Shown here piece by piece: positions 45,328-57,482 of a stretch of DNA of 64,000 bases. Where the stretch lies: assembly GCF_932276165.1 (NCBI RefSeq), contig NC_064009.1:3286001-3350000 (forward strand), read 5' to 3'. The position numbers and the translations under genes were made by a program. This DNA comes from Plutella xylostella (taxonomy: Eukaryota; Arthropoda; Insecta; Lepidoptera; Plutellidae). Position 1 is the stretch's first letter. Each line of letters begins with the position of its first letter. Under the pieces are notes generated by a model. It was not told where the DNA came from. It worked only from the letters and a program-made list of their open reading frames with translations, and ran no database searches.

Positions 45328-47227
45328 ATGAGTTCTAAATACAGTGAAGAAGAAGTGAAAATTAGACCGGCAAAAAAGGAAGATATAAAGATCGTTTTTC
45401 AAATGATAAAAGTAAGTAAGAGTTTTGTTATCAGTGTGTTTTAATTTAAATTCAAGACCAATCAATAAAAAATACGAACCCCATATTGTAACTAACGCGA
45501 TTAGATGAGCAAAGTCAAACATTGGTGATTTATTTTACTAATATTTTTTACTGACATTATAACATTACAAGTGCATAATAATGGTTATCCATTGTTCCCA
45601 GGACCTGGCGATTTTTCACGATATGCCCCACAAAGTAAGGATGTCTTGTGAAGGTATCTAGGTACATTGAGATTCTAATACTATGTGTCTGCAGTTAATC
45701 GATCTTATCGATACAAATTAACAAATTATGTTCAACAAATTAATGCTCGCCCTTGGGGTATATATGTAGCAGGCATCTGGTTGAATCTCCTTTATGGTCA
45801 ATCACTAGCTCGTTCACTGAATGATGCTATTCAGTTGTATGACTAAAGGACAACTCGTCAAGTGGTTGAATGTAACGTTTGACGTCTTGACTGAACGTCA
45901 TTCAGCGAAGTCGTTGAATGGGATATAGCCGACTTTGTAATGTTTGGTTAAGGTGAACATGTACAGACAAGAGTCAACAAAAACACTTTGTTACAAAGCT
46001 ATTATCTCACAAATTAACTGAACAATAACAATCAACGTATCTTGATTTTGTTGTTCATAATTAGCCAGCTTCACCTATTTTTTTCCTTGAAAGTAGCCGA
46101 CGGCGGCGTTATAATAGGTAAATCCATGCTGTCACACTATTTTACAAAAAACAGGCACTTATAAGCTAATTTATTTGAAAAAAATATCAATACAGGTGCT
46201 TTTTGTGCTGTTAGACTTTAAGTTCGCGCTTTGCAAACAGCTATGTTAAAATCCGCTAATAAGTTGGAAGTTTTGTGACGCTTGTTCAATTAACGTTCGG
46301 CCTAGTCATACAACTGAATAGCGTCATTCAGTGAACGAGCTAGTGATTCAACCAAAAAGGAGATTCAACCAGATGTCTGCGACATATTATACATATCTAT
46401 TTTGCCGACTGTACCCTGTGAAGGTGCTGACTTCACAACTATAAACTCTAAGAGTATAATGAATGAACCGCACGCAGCTGAAAAAAACTCGTAACCCAAA
46501 AATTAAAAACCCAATTTCAAATTTGGAACCAGAGCTGGAGCGCGACGGCTTCGACTGCCAGCCACCACTGTTCCATTGCCTGGTGGCCGAGCGGCAGACG
46601 GCGGGAAGGCCTCTGATTGGCCACGCGGTCTACGTGCCATTCTACTCGGCCTGGCAGGGGCGGACTCTGCTCATGGATGAGCTGTATGTGAAGCCGGAGG
46701 AGAGGGGGCGCGGGGTCGGGGAGCGGCTGTTTAGGGCTGTTGTTAAGGTATGGTTTTTATCGATATTGAGTAAAAAAATATACATATGTTAATATTAATA
46801 GGGCCACCATGGTCACTATGCCATAGTATGTAGTTCTTATGTCCATAAGCTGGAGTTAGCCCCACAAACCCTTCTTGTTAGAAAAGTATTATGTTTTTTG
46901 CACAAACCGCTAATGCACAATTCAATCATAGCCTCAGAACGTGAACTAACTAAAAACCACCAAGAATAATTTAGTGACCGCGATACACAACACAAAGGAC
47001 GAGGGAACGAATCTCTGCAGACTCCTTATTCTAAGGATCCTTTTGTTTCTTTTTTTCAGGAAGTAGAGAGGTTGAACTGTCACCGCATGACCTTTTTGGT
47101 GGAAAAAGACAACTCGGCGAGGTCATTCTACCAGAGGCACGGCGCCGAGGATCTATCCGACATCGAAGGGTGGCACTATTTCGTCATAAAAAACGAATAT
47201 ATTAGAAAAATCAATGGTGATCAATAA
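45328..47227 (+). CDS. GNAT acetyltransferase, SSAT/thialysine type, copy C
   Basis: Same family and exon plan as copy A: 45328-45411, 45602-45653, 46533-46747 and 47060-47227, again 172 residues. MSSKYSEEEVKIRPAKKEDI starts exon 1; exon 2 has DLAIFHDMPHKVRMSCE; exon 3 has DGFDCQPPLFHC and the acetyl-CoA loop RGRGVG; exon 4 ends RKINGDQ as in copy A. The acceptor at 46531-46532 is required: the upstream AG used as an alternative in copy A would be out of frame here by one A. About 300 bp of 5' flank (45030-45327) match that of copy A, so the promoter was probably copied too. Intron 2 carries a TGTCGCAG MITE inserted independently of the one in copy B. No defect is seen. Confidence 0.88.
45775..46384. 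mobile_element. TGTCGCAG MITE (copy 3) in copy C intron 2
   Basis: 610 bp, ends TGTAGCAG and CTGCGACA, flanked by TATA and TATT. Same orientation as the netrin-intron copy and opposite to that in copy B. Its insertion point relative to conserved intron words differs from that in copy B. Confidence 0.88.
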
Positions 47228-47389
47228 AATTAGTAATTTTCTAATTTTGTTTAAAAATTTTGTTAAATTGTAAGAGTCATTAATTAGCAATTAAGTACGT
47301 AATCAGGTAAATAACCAATATGCGTAATAAAACTAGCCAATAATAAAATCATAGATAACATAAAGTAAGAAGCATTTAAACTACTTACT

Positions 47390-47515
47390 TAATAAGTATT
47401 ATTGTTATTCTTTATGCCACTGTACCTAACTACCTACATTGTTGTTTTGTATTTGTGATGTGTATTTTGTGAGTGAATAAACGATGTGTCTATGTCTATG
47501 TCTATGTCTAAGTAT
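47390..47515 (+). mobile_element. Retroposon tail with TGTCTA hexamer run
   Basis: GTGAGTGAATAAACGATGTG is followed by four TCTATG-type units (47486-47512). It resembles a retroposon 3' end with a short tandem tail. Family not identified. Confidence 0.4.
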
Positions 47516-47984
47516 ATAATATTTAACTACTGTACCTATTCAATATGGAAGCAAAATATTGTTAGGTATTTCCTCTACAAAATTCATAAAATTGACTTCC
47601 GCAAAATAACAAAGAATTCTAGGAAAAAGCTCCATCGTTTTGTTTGGAAAAGAAATAAGCTCAACTTCACGTTATATAACCGGAAGTTCAGCTTTGTTGT
47701 GTTAGGTAAAAAAATGTGTATAGTAATAATATATTGGCCCGACGGTTTTTCTTTTATAAAAACAAATATCCCGACGAATTGAGAACCTCCTCCTTTTTTT
47801 GAAGTCGGTTAAAAATAAGGAAATGGTATAAAACAATACAGAGAGACTATTAATGTATTCTCACTTCGATTATATGTATAGTACCTAAATAAATAAACAA
47901 TTAAGGCGTTATTGAAATTGCGTTTATATTCTCAATCAGTGAACTGTTAGATATCAGTTAAGTATATTAATATTTTATGTAAAA

Positions 47985-48183
47985 CTAGCTGTTCCCGCGA
48001 GCTTCGCTTCGCCTTAAAAAGTTTTCCCGTGGGAAATCCGGGATAAAAAGTAGCATATGTTCTTTCTCAGGGTCTAGACCATATGTATGCCAAATTTCAT
48101 TCAAATCCGTTCAGTAGTTTTGGCGTGAAAGAGTAACAGACAGACAGACACAGTTACTTTCGCATTTATAATATTAGTTAGGA
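47985..48183 (-). mobile_element. Lep1-type non-autonomous Helitron, antisense
   Basis: On the minus strand it runs TCCTAAC to GGGAACAGCTAG with the same body as the copies at 21880 and 25453. It interrupts the flank shared by copies A and C, so it is younger than the duplication. Confidence 0.88.
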
Positions 48184-48710
48184 TTAGGATTTAAGATTCT
48201 ACTTCTTGTAAAATACTGTTACATGGCATCCGTAATTTCGACCAACAACGGATCGTTATTAAATGTAACAGACACTTTATTAAATAAACTGGCAAGTAAA
48301 TTTAAAACTAACTAGTTGGTTCACCAGACTGTGTACGTGAGCACAAATGGTATGATCTGCCAAATACGGCACACGGCACTAGGTAGTACAGATGTGGGAA
48401 TGGTTTGTGAAATCTGTACCTTATTATGGTGGGAAAATAAAGATAATTAAGTATAATAAATAAACATACTTATAAATTAGATACTCACCTACTTGTACTT
48501 ATATGCACCTCCTCCCAAATCACTTCTAATCTTCTAATGTAGACCTCTTCTAGCAGAAGTAAAGGTACAAATACTATCCCCAAAACCATCTCCCATAGCC
48601 TTATTTTGTAAATAACAATAAAATATGTTTCAACTTATCCATATTCCCACCCTGTTAACTCCTTCACGCGCCATGAGGCAAACTACACGCTATCAACTAC
48701 GAGCCGATTG

Positions 48711-48985
48711 ACGACCGAATGGCGTAGTGGTTAGTGACCCTGACATATTCTATGCCCTGACTACTGAGCCGAAGGTCCCGGGTTCGATTCCCGGCTGGGG
48801 CAAATATTTGTTTAAACACAGATATTTGTTCTCGGGTCTTGGGTGTTGATATTTATATTTAGTATCTATCTATCTATGTATTTGTGTAGATATATCAGCT
48901 GTCCGACACCCATAACCCATAACACAGGTTCTACCTAGCTTGGGGTCGGATGGCCGTGTGTGAGATGTCCCCACATATTACATTA
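48711..48985 (+). mobile_element. tRNA-derived SINE
   Basis: The head is GACCGAATGGCGTAGTGGTT with the B box CCGGGTTCGATTCCCGGC. The body is GTTCTCGGGTCTTGGGTG and the tail GAGATGTCCCCACATATTAC. It is not a functional tRNA because the middle does not fold as a normal anticodon arm. Confidence 0.82.
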
Positions 48986-49148
48986 CATATTACATTACAA
49001 CTAAATGCAGGCTGTGTGTTAATAAACTTATTAAAAATCTGCATATTTCATGTGAGGCTTTAATTTAAAACTCAGCGCAGGTTAATCTATCGTAACGCTG
49101 ACAGAGGCATCGCTAATTTGCCCATTTCCTCGTGCCAGGGGGTCACTC

Positions 49149-49276
49149 TACAGGACGTTGCAAAAAGGGTATACTAAGTTGGAATTTTGAAATTTTGATT
49201 TCATTTTCGGGCTTAGATATACCATGCTGCACATGTAGGTTTCGGCTTAGAATACCCTTTTTGCAACAACCTGTAT
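49149..49276. mobile_element. MITE with ACAGGACGTTGCAAAAAGG ends
   Basis: About 128 bp. The left end ACAGGACGTTGCAAAAAGGG then TATACTAAG; the right end is its complement through GCTTAGAATACCC. Same group as 1667-1877. Confidence 0.75.
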
Positions 49277-50532
49277 ATGACGAGAAACGATTTTTTGTAG
49301 CGCTGCAGCGCGAGCTACGACTCTATCTCGTTTAAATAAATGTTCTAATTACATGACAGCTCTCGTTCGTTCGTTTTTCGTCAGTATAGAGTAACCCCTC
49401 TGGGGTACTCAACCATGTCACGTTTCGCTCATAATTAAGCGAGAATATAATACATCATACAGCCTATCTCTTCTATGAGTTGGATTAATTAAATTAATAA
49501 AGTCGTTATCTTGAGTGTGGCAATTCTGTGCTCACGAGTTAATATTATTAGCCGGGGGTTGGCGACGTCTGCTTTGTTACAATAATGGAGGGGGAGGGGG
49601 GAGGGGGGGCGGTAGTCAGGGGTAATTACAATTTAGTGATGGAGAAGCTTTAATGGCCTAGTTTCAGTAGGTATGAGATACTAATAAGTTGATGGGTAGC
49701 TATGGTGCTTTTATTTATAATTTACTATTAAGAATGTGACTACTACACGCACGAGCAAAGAAACAGCTTCACTTACAAAATGCTAACACCAAATTGGAGC
49801 CAACTTTTTAAAACATTTTGGTATGTAATGGGAAATTTGACAAAAATATTTTGGTTTTTAACCAACTGCTGGTTGCTGTTTAAGCAACTGCTATTCTGAT
49901 GCACCGTCATCGTTACTTCAATATTGCATGCAGAAGGCGTTTTTCCGCTTAGGAGTAATTTGGTGCTTTTCTCACTGAAACATTTTCACTTCCCGTGATT
50001 TACTACCATTGAAATCAAAATTAAACTTTTTCATTACCACACCTCATCTTCGTGCCCTGTCTGTCTACATATTACTGATGAGCGCCGAATTTACTAATAG
50101 GGATAGGGCAAAGTCTGTGTCAAAGGAAACTAACAAAGACATAAATTTAGCCTGTAACAAACAATACGTATTTCACCATAACCCAGCCGCTGCGTGCGCG
50201 CCGCGTCTAAATCATTAACCTGTCATCACCGCCGCCCGTGCTCAGTGAAAAAATAATTGATTACTATCACACCCGCCAGATGGCGTTCAACTTATTTTTC
50301 TTTGTTAATCTGGTTTGTTTCGAGTTTTAAATTATTGCCGTTTAATTTAAACACGTCATGACGTTTTCCTTTGTGGAGTTTGGCTATTTATTATAACGTT
50401 TCAGGCGTGTTATGGTTTGGATGAGGAAATATAAATAGCTCAATGGAAGTAAGAACATATAACTACATACTTAGATATATCTACTACGTAAGTCCCAACC
50501 CAACTTATTATGTTGTATAAAATGTGGAACAA
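49277..50532. other. Gene-free stretch with a G-rich tract
   Basis: At 49587-49612 there are runs of five to seven G separated by single A, which could form a G-quadruplex on the plus strand. Otherwise I see nothing. Confidence 0.5.
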
Positions 50533-50786
50533 CACACGCACTCACGCCTTGTACTAATGTACTCCCTTGCGGGGTAGGCAGAGGTGCATTGCTGCACCCA
50601 CTTTTCGCCAGAGTGTTATGTTAGTCCCAATGTAATAGGGGGCGGGCCTATTGCCATTTAACGGGCACATCCAAGACCCGAGAACAAATATCTGTGTTTA
50701 AACAAATATCTGCCCCAGCCGGGAATCGAACCCAGGACCATCGGCTCAGTAGTCAGGTCACTAACCACTACGCCATTCGGTCGTCT
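50533..50786 (-). mobile_element. tRNA-derived SINE, antisense
   Basis: The minus strand reads GACGACCGAATGGCGTAGTG, a B box GGGTTCGATTCCCGGC, then GTTCTCGGGTCTTGGATGTG and a tail with CTGCCTACCCCGCAAGGGAG. Same subfamily as 56991-57226. Confidence 0.82.
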
Positions 50787-51986
50787 AAATGTGGAACAAG
50801 TTTAATGAAATAGGCTTACTAATATTGTAAAAAAAATCACAATTTACTTGGTAAGTACCCTATAGACACTGACACACTACAAATCCATAACAAAAGATCA
50901 AAACAAAAAAATACCTGAACAACAAAAGCATTCTGAATTCAAACTCCTTATCAAAACGGACACAGTTCGATCCTGCTTACAGCCGCCTCCTTTCCGCACG
51001 ATTTAATTCCGACTCACGCGCCTCTAATAAAAGGAGTGCCAACATGAAGAAAAGAAAAGAAAAGCCGATCCGGAAGCCCGGCGTCACGTGCCGAGGTTGG
51101 TAACTCGATTGAAAGGAGGATCGTAGCACGCAGTCTGACTCAGGGAAAGTGTCATGTGATTAGTCGCTTGTTACTGATCGTGTGTGGAGTAAATGCGAAA
51201 GTTTAGGGTTTACATGACATGTGAAAGTAATTATATTAAGATATTTAGATGCATAAAAGGATCTTTATTGAGTGACGTGTCAACTGTATCTTACACAATA
51301 TCCATTATATTGATAGATAGGTACTCTTATAAAGTACGTCATTTATTTGATTGAACTTCATATTTATGTGTAGCTTTTGGCCAGCAAATTCAATTGCCCC
51401 CTAAATGGGGTGCAAGATGAAAAATAGGTTAGAGCAATTCAGTGGAAAGGACGGCTGCGACCGCCGAAACCGCATTATTCTACATAAATAACATCCCACG
51501 TCAAGTTGGAAAACTAAATGATTGTAGCAAGCCAAGGAATGGCTGCGACATAGAGTAATAAATCATAGCAGAGACCGCGGTGCAAGCGGCTAATTTATAA
51601 ATGTGCTTCCAGCTTCCACCACACAAATTGCGGCCGTCCATTCGGGTTCCACGTCCAGGGAAATTATGATAAAATTGCTGGGCGACAGTCTGGAAACATT
51701 TACTAGACGTTAAAGGTAAGAAGGCTTGCTGATGTTACTTTATTGAATAAAATCAGAAAATCAGCGATAAACTGGGAAAACGAATGATTTCCAGTCCTTG
51801 AAATATATGGCATTCAATTCAATGTATATTCAATTAAGTAATTTTATTTTTGATTACTTACTACTTACTTCAAAAAACCTGTCTACTTTTTTTATGTAAT
51901 ACCTAAGTATAACATTTAGAAAGCATCGTAATTATGATTATTAACTTTAAAACTACAAGTATCGTTGTAGTAAAAACACTGTGCAG
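50787..51986. other. Gene-free AT-rich stretch
   Basis: No recognisable gene, RNA gene or repeat. Confidence 0.5.
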
Positions 51987-52235
51987 CGGTTGGACGAAAA
52001 AAAACCCTTTGTTCCCAGCCAGTCACACCTCAACCAGTCACACTGTTACTCGTTGGGAATTTTATGTTAAAAATTCCCATCAGTCCACACTCTGTTACTC
52101 GTTGAAACACCTTTTTCCTTCATTCCCAACGTGTCACATACAACTGTAACACTGTAACTAGTTGGGATTATAAAAATGAAAATTCCCAACAAGTCACAGT
52201 AACTTGTTGGGATTTTCCACCATAGACAAAACCTA

Positions 52236-52490
52236 TTATAGAATAGAATAGAATACACTTTATTTGTACACCCAAAAAGATTAATAAAATACACAAGTTG
52301 TAACTTAATTTGGATGCGAAAAGCTAAATATCGCATCTAGTGGCGTGCTTTGGGAGAGGCCTACGTCCAGCAGTGGACTGCTATAGGCTAATGATGATGA
52401 ACTTAATTAGGGTACTAAAGGCGGTCTTATCACTAAAAGCGATCTCTGCCAGACAACCTTTGGATGGAGGGAATAAGAGATTAAGATAGA
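52236..52490 (-). mobile_element. RTE-type LINE tail inside E2, split by another insert
   Basis: On the minus strand it reads CCAAAGGTTGTCTGGCAGAG, ATCGCTTTTAGTGATAAG, then AAATAAAGTGTATTC and a TTCTA run. It is interrupted at 52311-52399. Confidence 0.8.
52311..52399 (+). mobile_element. 89-bp LINE tail with 9-bp target duplication
   Basis: GGGAGAGGCCTACGTCCAGC and AGTGGACTGCTATAGGCTAA, ending in ATGATGATG. AACTTAATT flanks both sides (52302-52310 and 52400-52408). Confidence 0.9.
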
Positions 52491-53387
52491 TGGCGATAGT
52501 GAAAACTCAAGTCTTTTGAGCCAATACAAGAGTCAAATGGATCTGAATTCCACCATATGCGATAACTTATAACTACTACATGGCTGTTATGCAAAATAGT
52601 AATATTAAGTGTTATGTAACTAGTTTAAGTTTTCCGAATCGGTGTTGGTCCCCAATTTTTTGCCATTATTTTAAGATCATCTGCATCTTCCGTCTATGTC
52701 CGAGGCGCGCCCGCGGTGTAAGCGCCAGATCATCATTAATCTGAGGTACTTCGGCAGTGCCATGGAAGTACCTAATTATTTCTTCATGGTGGAGCAGAGC
52801 AGATATGAGTCGATAATATCAAACTGCCATAATGTCACCTCCACGCAAAATTTGGGAAATGAAAGTTTTCATTTTCTCTATTATTTTATGGCTACTGCTG
52901 TACTACCCACCCAGTATCAATCATTCATAGAAATGTGAAAAAGAAAAAAAAGTTTTGATTTTATAATTCGGTTTTGATTTTATAATTTTATTGTTAACTA
53001 GTTTAATAAAACTTATTTGATTGTTCGGAATAATTATGTCTATTTTCATACTTTTTCAAGAAACGAAATAAAAAAATACGTAACAATAAATACTAATATA
53101 AGTCACAGTACCTATCACTGGTTAGGCATCATCAAAATTCATCATCACTGAACAAATCTTAACGAGTAACGGGAGAACAGTTGGGAATTTTCTAGTTCAT
53201 TTTCCCATCCAGTTACAGAGGCTGGTTTGGAATTCAGAAATAAAGCATTCCCAACGAGTAACACTCCCATCGAGTAACACTGTGACTAGATGGCACACTA
53301 TTCATGAAGAATTCCCAACTGTATACAGTGTGACAGGTTTGATGTGTGACTCGATGGGAACAAAGGAAAAAAACCATCCACCCTAAT

Positions 53388-56300
53388 GACTCACATTTGC
53401 ATCTTCAGAACATATTTTACTATCGACGTTTATTTTCCTTTAGAAACGAGTTTACAAAGAGATTACCTGTAACATTCAATTTCATATAGGCACGTAAGTA
53501 TAAAAGTACCTAATGTACCTGTGGGTAAGTATAATGTAAACTATAAATAAATCGTGGCAAACTAAACGAGTTACAACTTTTTAAAGGACCATAAAACGGT
53601 TGCGGAGTCTAAAGTGGAATAAAATTGCCAACTAAAGTGATTTATCTAGCATGCAGCTTCCATCTACCTGCATATATTTTAGCGAGAAACGTTTGCATAT
53701 CAATCTTGGTAAATAAACAGACGCTGGGACAACACTATTAATATTCTAGATGCATCCTTTAATAAATGTTCAGCAGAATCTAGTTTCCTATTAATCATTG
53801 GAATTGACATTATTGATTATTCTATCTGCATTTTAATAAATAAAATAAAAATCTTTAGCAATTTGCCTCAGTGCTTGTTTTGTTCGACAGTTGTAAAATA
53901 AATTTCAAAGTCTACTTGTCACGATACCGGTTAAATTTAAAAGGGAGTACACAAGTGAATCGCAGACAGATTTTATCGGAGCGGCCAATAAATATAAATT
54001 TAAAACGCGCCTAGACGAAGGAAGTCCTAAATAATGTCGAGACAAAAGACAAATAAAGTGCAATAAAGTCGAATTCGACGGGTCCCCGCACACTTCGCAC
54101 TAAACACACTGGTCATCAAAGAGACTGCAATAAACTTATCACTACTTTACTATTTTGTTGCTTTGAGTTCTCTTGGATCATTGCCATTGAACTGAAAAAA
54201 ATATGGATTAACATCTACTGTACATATTATTATTATATCCAAATCATGTGCATGTGCATGTTTATTTAATTGTAATGTAGAACAAAATTGTGATGATGGT
54301 ATGTGTGAAATACTGTGAGCGCTGGCAGAAAGATAAATGAAAAGCCAAAACGTCATTGATAAATACAGCAGAATAACCTGAAGGCATAAATTGAAATTAT
54401 AGAATTGTCGAAACTTAAATTTGGAATGTATAAAAAGATCGATCCATAAATTTTAACAAAAAAAAGTGATACATAGAGTTTATGATTTGTCATTTTTTTA
54501 AACTTCGTGCCTTGACACTGGCCATCAATAATTGTAGGCGAGTGGTGCAGCTGCGTTGCCTATCTGCCTGTCTCCAGCTGCAGTGCAATAACACTATCTT
54601 GCAGCTCTCAATCCTTCGGGAGCGTGATTGCGCCCGCCGGGGACGCCTCGGATTGAGACAAATCTTTTGTTAAAAGCTCTAGGAACAACAACTTAGTTGA
54701 GATTGCAGCTATTGGGTTGTCTAGGGATGTAGGTAGGACTTTGTGTCGGATGAGTTTTTGTGTGTATAGCCTAATTATTTGCACTGTATGTATGGCCTAT
54801 GCCTATGCTATGGCATAGCAATCTTTAGGTTTTTGTTGCACAGGCGAATTTAGGATGTTTAAAAAAACTTATTTCGTATTGTATGTAGGTGTAGAAATTT
54901 TGCAGATGACAATATTCAGATGCCTGGGTGGGTAATCACTAATTAGCCACGAATCCGTTGTATATGCCTGTGCGGATAACCAAACTTAAATAATGACACA
55001 AGGTTGTCAAGATTTTTCTATAATAGGTAGTCCGCGATTTAAATGAGTTAACCAATTAACTCATAATGAACGCTTTAGCGCTTCACCACTCAATCTTAAA
55101 TGTAACCTTTAAAATAATATTCATCCCAACGTTGACGTTGATTGACAAATGAGACCGTTTATAAACCAAACTGAAAATTAATTTAGTGAAATATCGGCAG
55201 CCTGCGCAAATATTGACGGAAGTGCTGAAAAATATACGAACAGCGAGGGAAGAGGAGGAAAAACGTTTTGGTAACGAAATTGATTCCTGATTATTTGAAT
55301 AATAACGATGCGATCCCGATTTATATGGATCTCATATTGCGCCTTCTCGCTAAAGTAATATCCCTGAAGAATTTATTTGTTTTTTTTATTTTATTAAAAG
55401 TTCATAAAACACCCGTTAAAGTGCGTGTAATAACAACTACTAAATTAGACTTGTTAAAGTAGGGAGCATAACTTTCAACCATTATGATATTTATATCTAA
55501 TCTACTACACTGAAAAATTCTGATACATAATCTGAGCATCACAACATATATATCAACAGAAACACACCTTCCTCCATTCATCTGTAGTCTGTACCTACAT
55601 AATCCTCATACACTACCCACATGAACACAACAACATTACATGTTGTATACAGCCAAGCTTCAGCCAGACCATTCACAAAGCGTTGCCAAGAAGCTCCATT
55701 ACATCATAGACAACATGTACCAGTAATCCCGTCTGAGTAATACTCAGCGCTCGCCAAGTGGGTCTACCGTAGTCTATGCCCAGGAGACGTTGGGAACCTG
55801 CCAGCAGATCCAGTGAGCCGATAATCGAAGGCCGAGACTAATTGTCGAAAGATTAATCGAATTCGGTGATGGATGATGGCGGGTTTGGTCGCAGTTAGTC
55901 GAAGGAGAGATTAGATGGGGATGTTGACAGTCGCGGCATTGAAATTTATGCTGTTTACCGAAATAGGTAATGGCAGTATTGGTGTTTGAATCAAATAAAA
56001 TAATTATTAAAAATTACCAACCTTATAGCATAGAATAACGAGTGTACTTGTTATTTTATGCTTATAGATAGTTATAGGCTATGAGTTAGGTTATGAGCTA
56101 TAAGTTTCGCAAGTCACATTATAAAACGACAATAACAATCCTGTTATCAAAGCATTTCTGAATCTTCCTAAACAAAAAAAAACACTGTTTACCTATAAAA
56201 GACAGCGTTTTAACTTTAAAACGGCACATAGCTTCGTAAAGCCGCAGCGTGCGGGCGACACGATCAAAGTTGGCCCGAATTAGGAATTTCGTAGTGAATC

Positions 56301-56763
56301 CAATTCCTTACAGATGCATGGCCCCGGCCGGGACTCGCTCATGTAATATTTATTTAGTTGGGGATAATCGAGCTCATATGTTCTGCGGAACTCGATGCAT
56401 TCCTTACCGCGACTTGAGGGGGTGGTCTAAGGACTAAGGAAGATGGTAAGCAAGTTGAAATTAGCAGTATTTCTGTGAAATCCGTGCCCTTGTCCGTAAC
56501 TGTTTCATATGGAGCCGAATCTATCTGTGAGCTTCCAGTTAAGCAACTATAGGTGATTGTAATGGCAGATCGTAGTAGAGCTTTTCCGTTCTCATAAGTT
56601 AATAAAAAGTACAGCTTGGAGCTTTCACCAATGACCACACGAAATTATATAATAAAAAGATATATAGGATGCTTTAGCTTATGAACTGTTTTGTCACTTT
56701 CTGACAGAGAACAATTTGTTCGTCATATAACAGTTTTGAATAAGGGGGTTAAGCTTTAGTAAC
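53388..56763. other. Gene-free AT-rich stretch
   Basis: I see no exon with family resemblance, no RNA gene and no clear transposon. A short GC-rich patch at about 54530-54660 has an open frame of 63 codons without recognised similarity. Confidence 0.5.
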
Positions 56764-56909
56764 TTAGGGCTGATTATTCAATGGTCAGATAAATGTTATC
56801 TGAGGAATAAAATTGTTGCTGTCACTGTCTAATACATGTTTTCAGATGCGACAGCATCTGAATTATTCCTCAGATAACCTTTATCTGCCCATTGAAAAAT
56901 CAGCCCTTA
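56764..56909. mobile_element. 146-bp MITE
   Basis: The ends are inverted repeats of about 48 bp beginning TTAGGGCTGATTATTCAATG and continuing CAGATAAA, TTATCTGAGGAATAA. Confidence 0.88.
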
Positions 56910-56990
56910 GAGTAATAATTGTTTAGTAAGGACTTAACTATTAGACACAGAATAATATCCAGTGTTTTTGTGTACACATAAATAATATTA

Positions 56991-57226
56991 GACGACCGAA
57001 TGTCGTAGTGGTTACTGAGCCGATGGTCTCGGGTTCGATTCCCGGCTGGGGCAGATATTTGTTTAAACACAGATATTTGTTCTCGGGTCTTGGATGTGCC
57101 CGTAAAATGGCAATAGGCCCACCCCCTATTACATTGGGACTAACATAACACTCTGGCGAAAAGTGGGTGCAGCAATGCACCTCTGCCTACCCCGCAAGGG
57201 AGTACAAGAACAAGGCGTGAGTGCGT
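56991..57226 (+). mobile_element. tRNA-derived SINE
   Basis: GACGACCGAATGTCGTAGTG head, B box GGGTTCGATTCCCGGC, tail CTACCCCGCAAGGGAGTA and GCGTGAGTGCGTG. The inverted sister copy is at 50533-50786. Confidence 0.82.
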
Positions 57227-57482
57227 GTTTTTTTAAAAAATAATATCTGTCTCTTTATTAATCCGCGGCAATAACAATACATAATGATACCGCTATTTTC
57301 CGACTGAAAAGAAGAAGTAACATCCGCCGTAAGCTCATCGGCCAAACCCCAAATGACCGAAGCAAGCGTTGTTCAATTGCAACATGTTTTATTCACGAGG
57401 CCACTCTGCAGAGGACAGACAGCAAAAGAGATACATTGGCCACTTAAATTTATGATCCACTGTATACAAGTATACACGGTAT

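Larger units (their letters stand above)
51987..53383. mobile_element. DNA transposon E2 (unassigned) with GTNACTNGWTGGGAA motif clusters
   Basis: The left end is GGTTGGACG, an A run, then CCTTTGTTCCCA; the right end is the complement of GGGTGGATGG, a T run, then CCTTTGTTCCCA. The 15-bp motif GTNACTNGWTGGGAA and its complement recur at least eight times in the outer 200-250 bp of both sides (52045-52215 and 53160-53365). No target duplication was found. The centre contains nested LINE tails and an unplaced 80-codon open frame (52696-52938). No transposase is recognised. Confidence 0.72.

Noticed and set aside
46475..46532. Frameshift disabling acetyltransferase copy C
   Set aside because: An extra A disrupts the frame only if the upstream acceptor is used. 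The acceptor at 46531-46532 is in frame in all three copies and matches the family better, so the A is intronic.
48711..48803. Functional tRNA gene (also at 50700, 56991, 22990 and 60303)
   Set aside because: A and B boxes are present but the cloverleaf is not, and conserved non-tRNA bodies follow, as in SINEs.
53905..55462. Several 60-70 codon frames on both strands
   Set aside because: Expected by chance in this length; no domain or codon-use signal.
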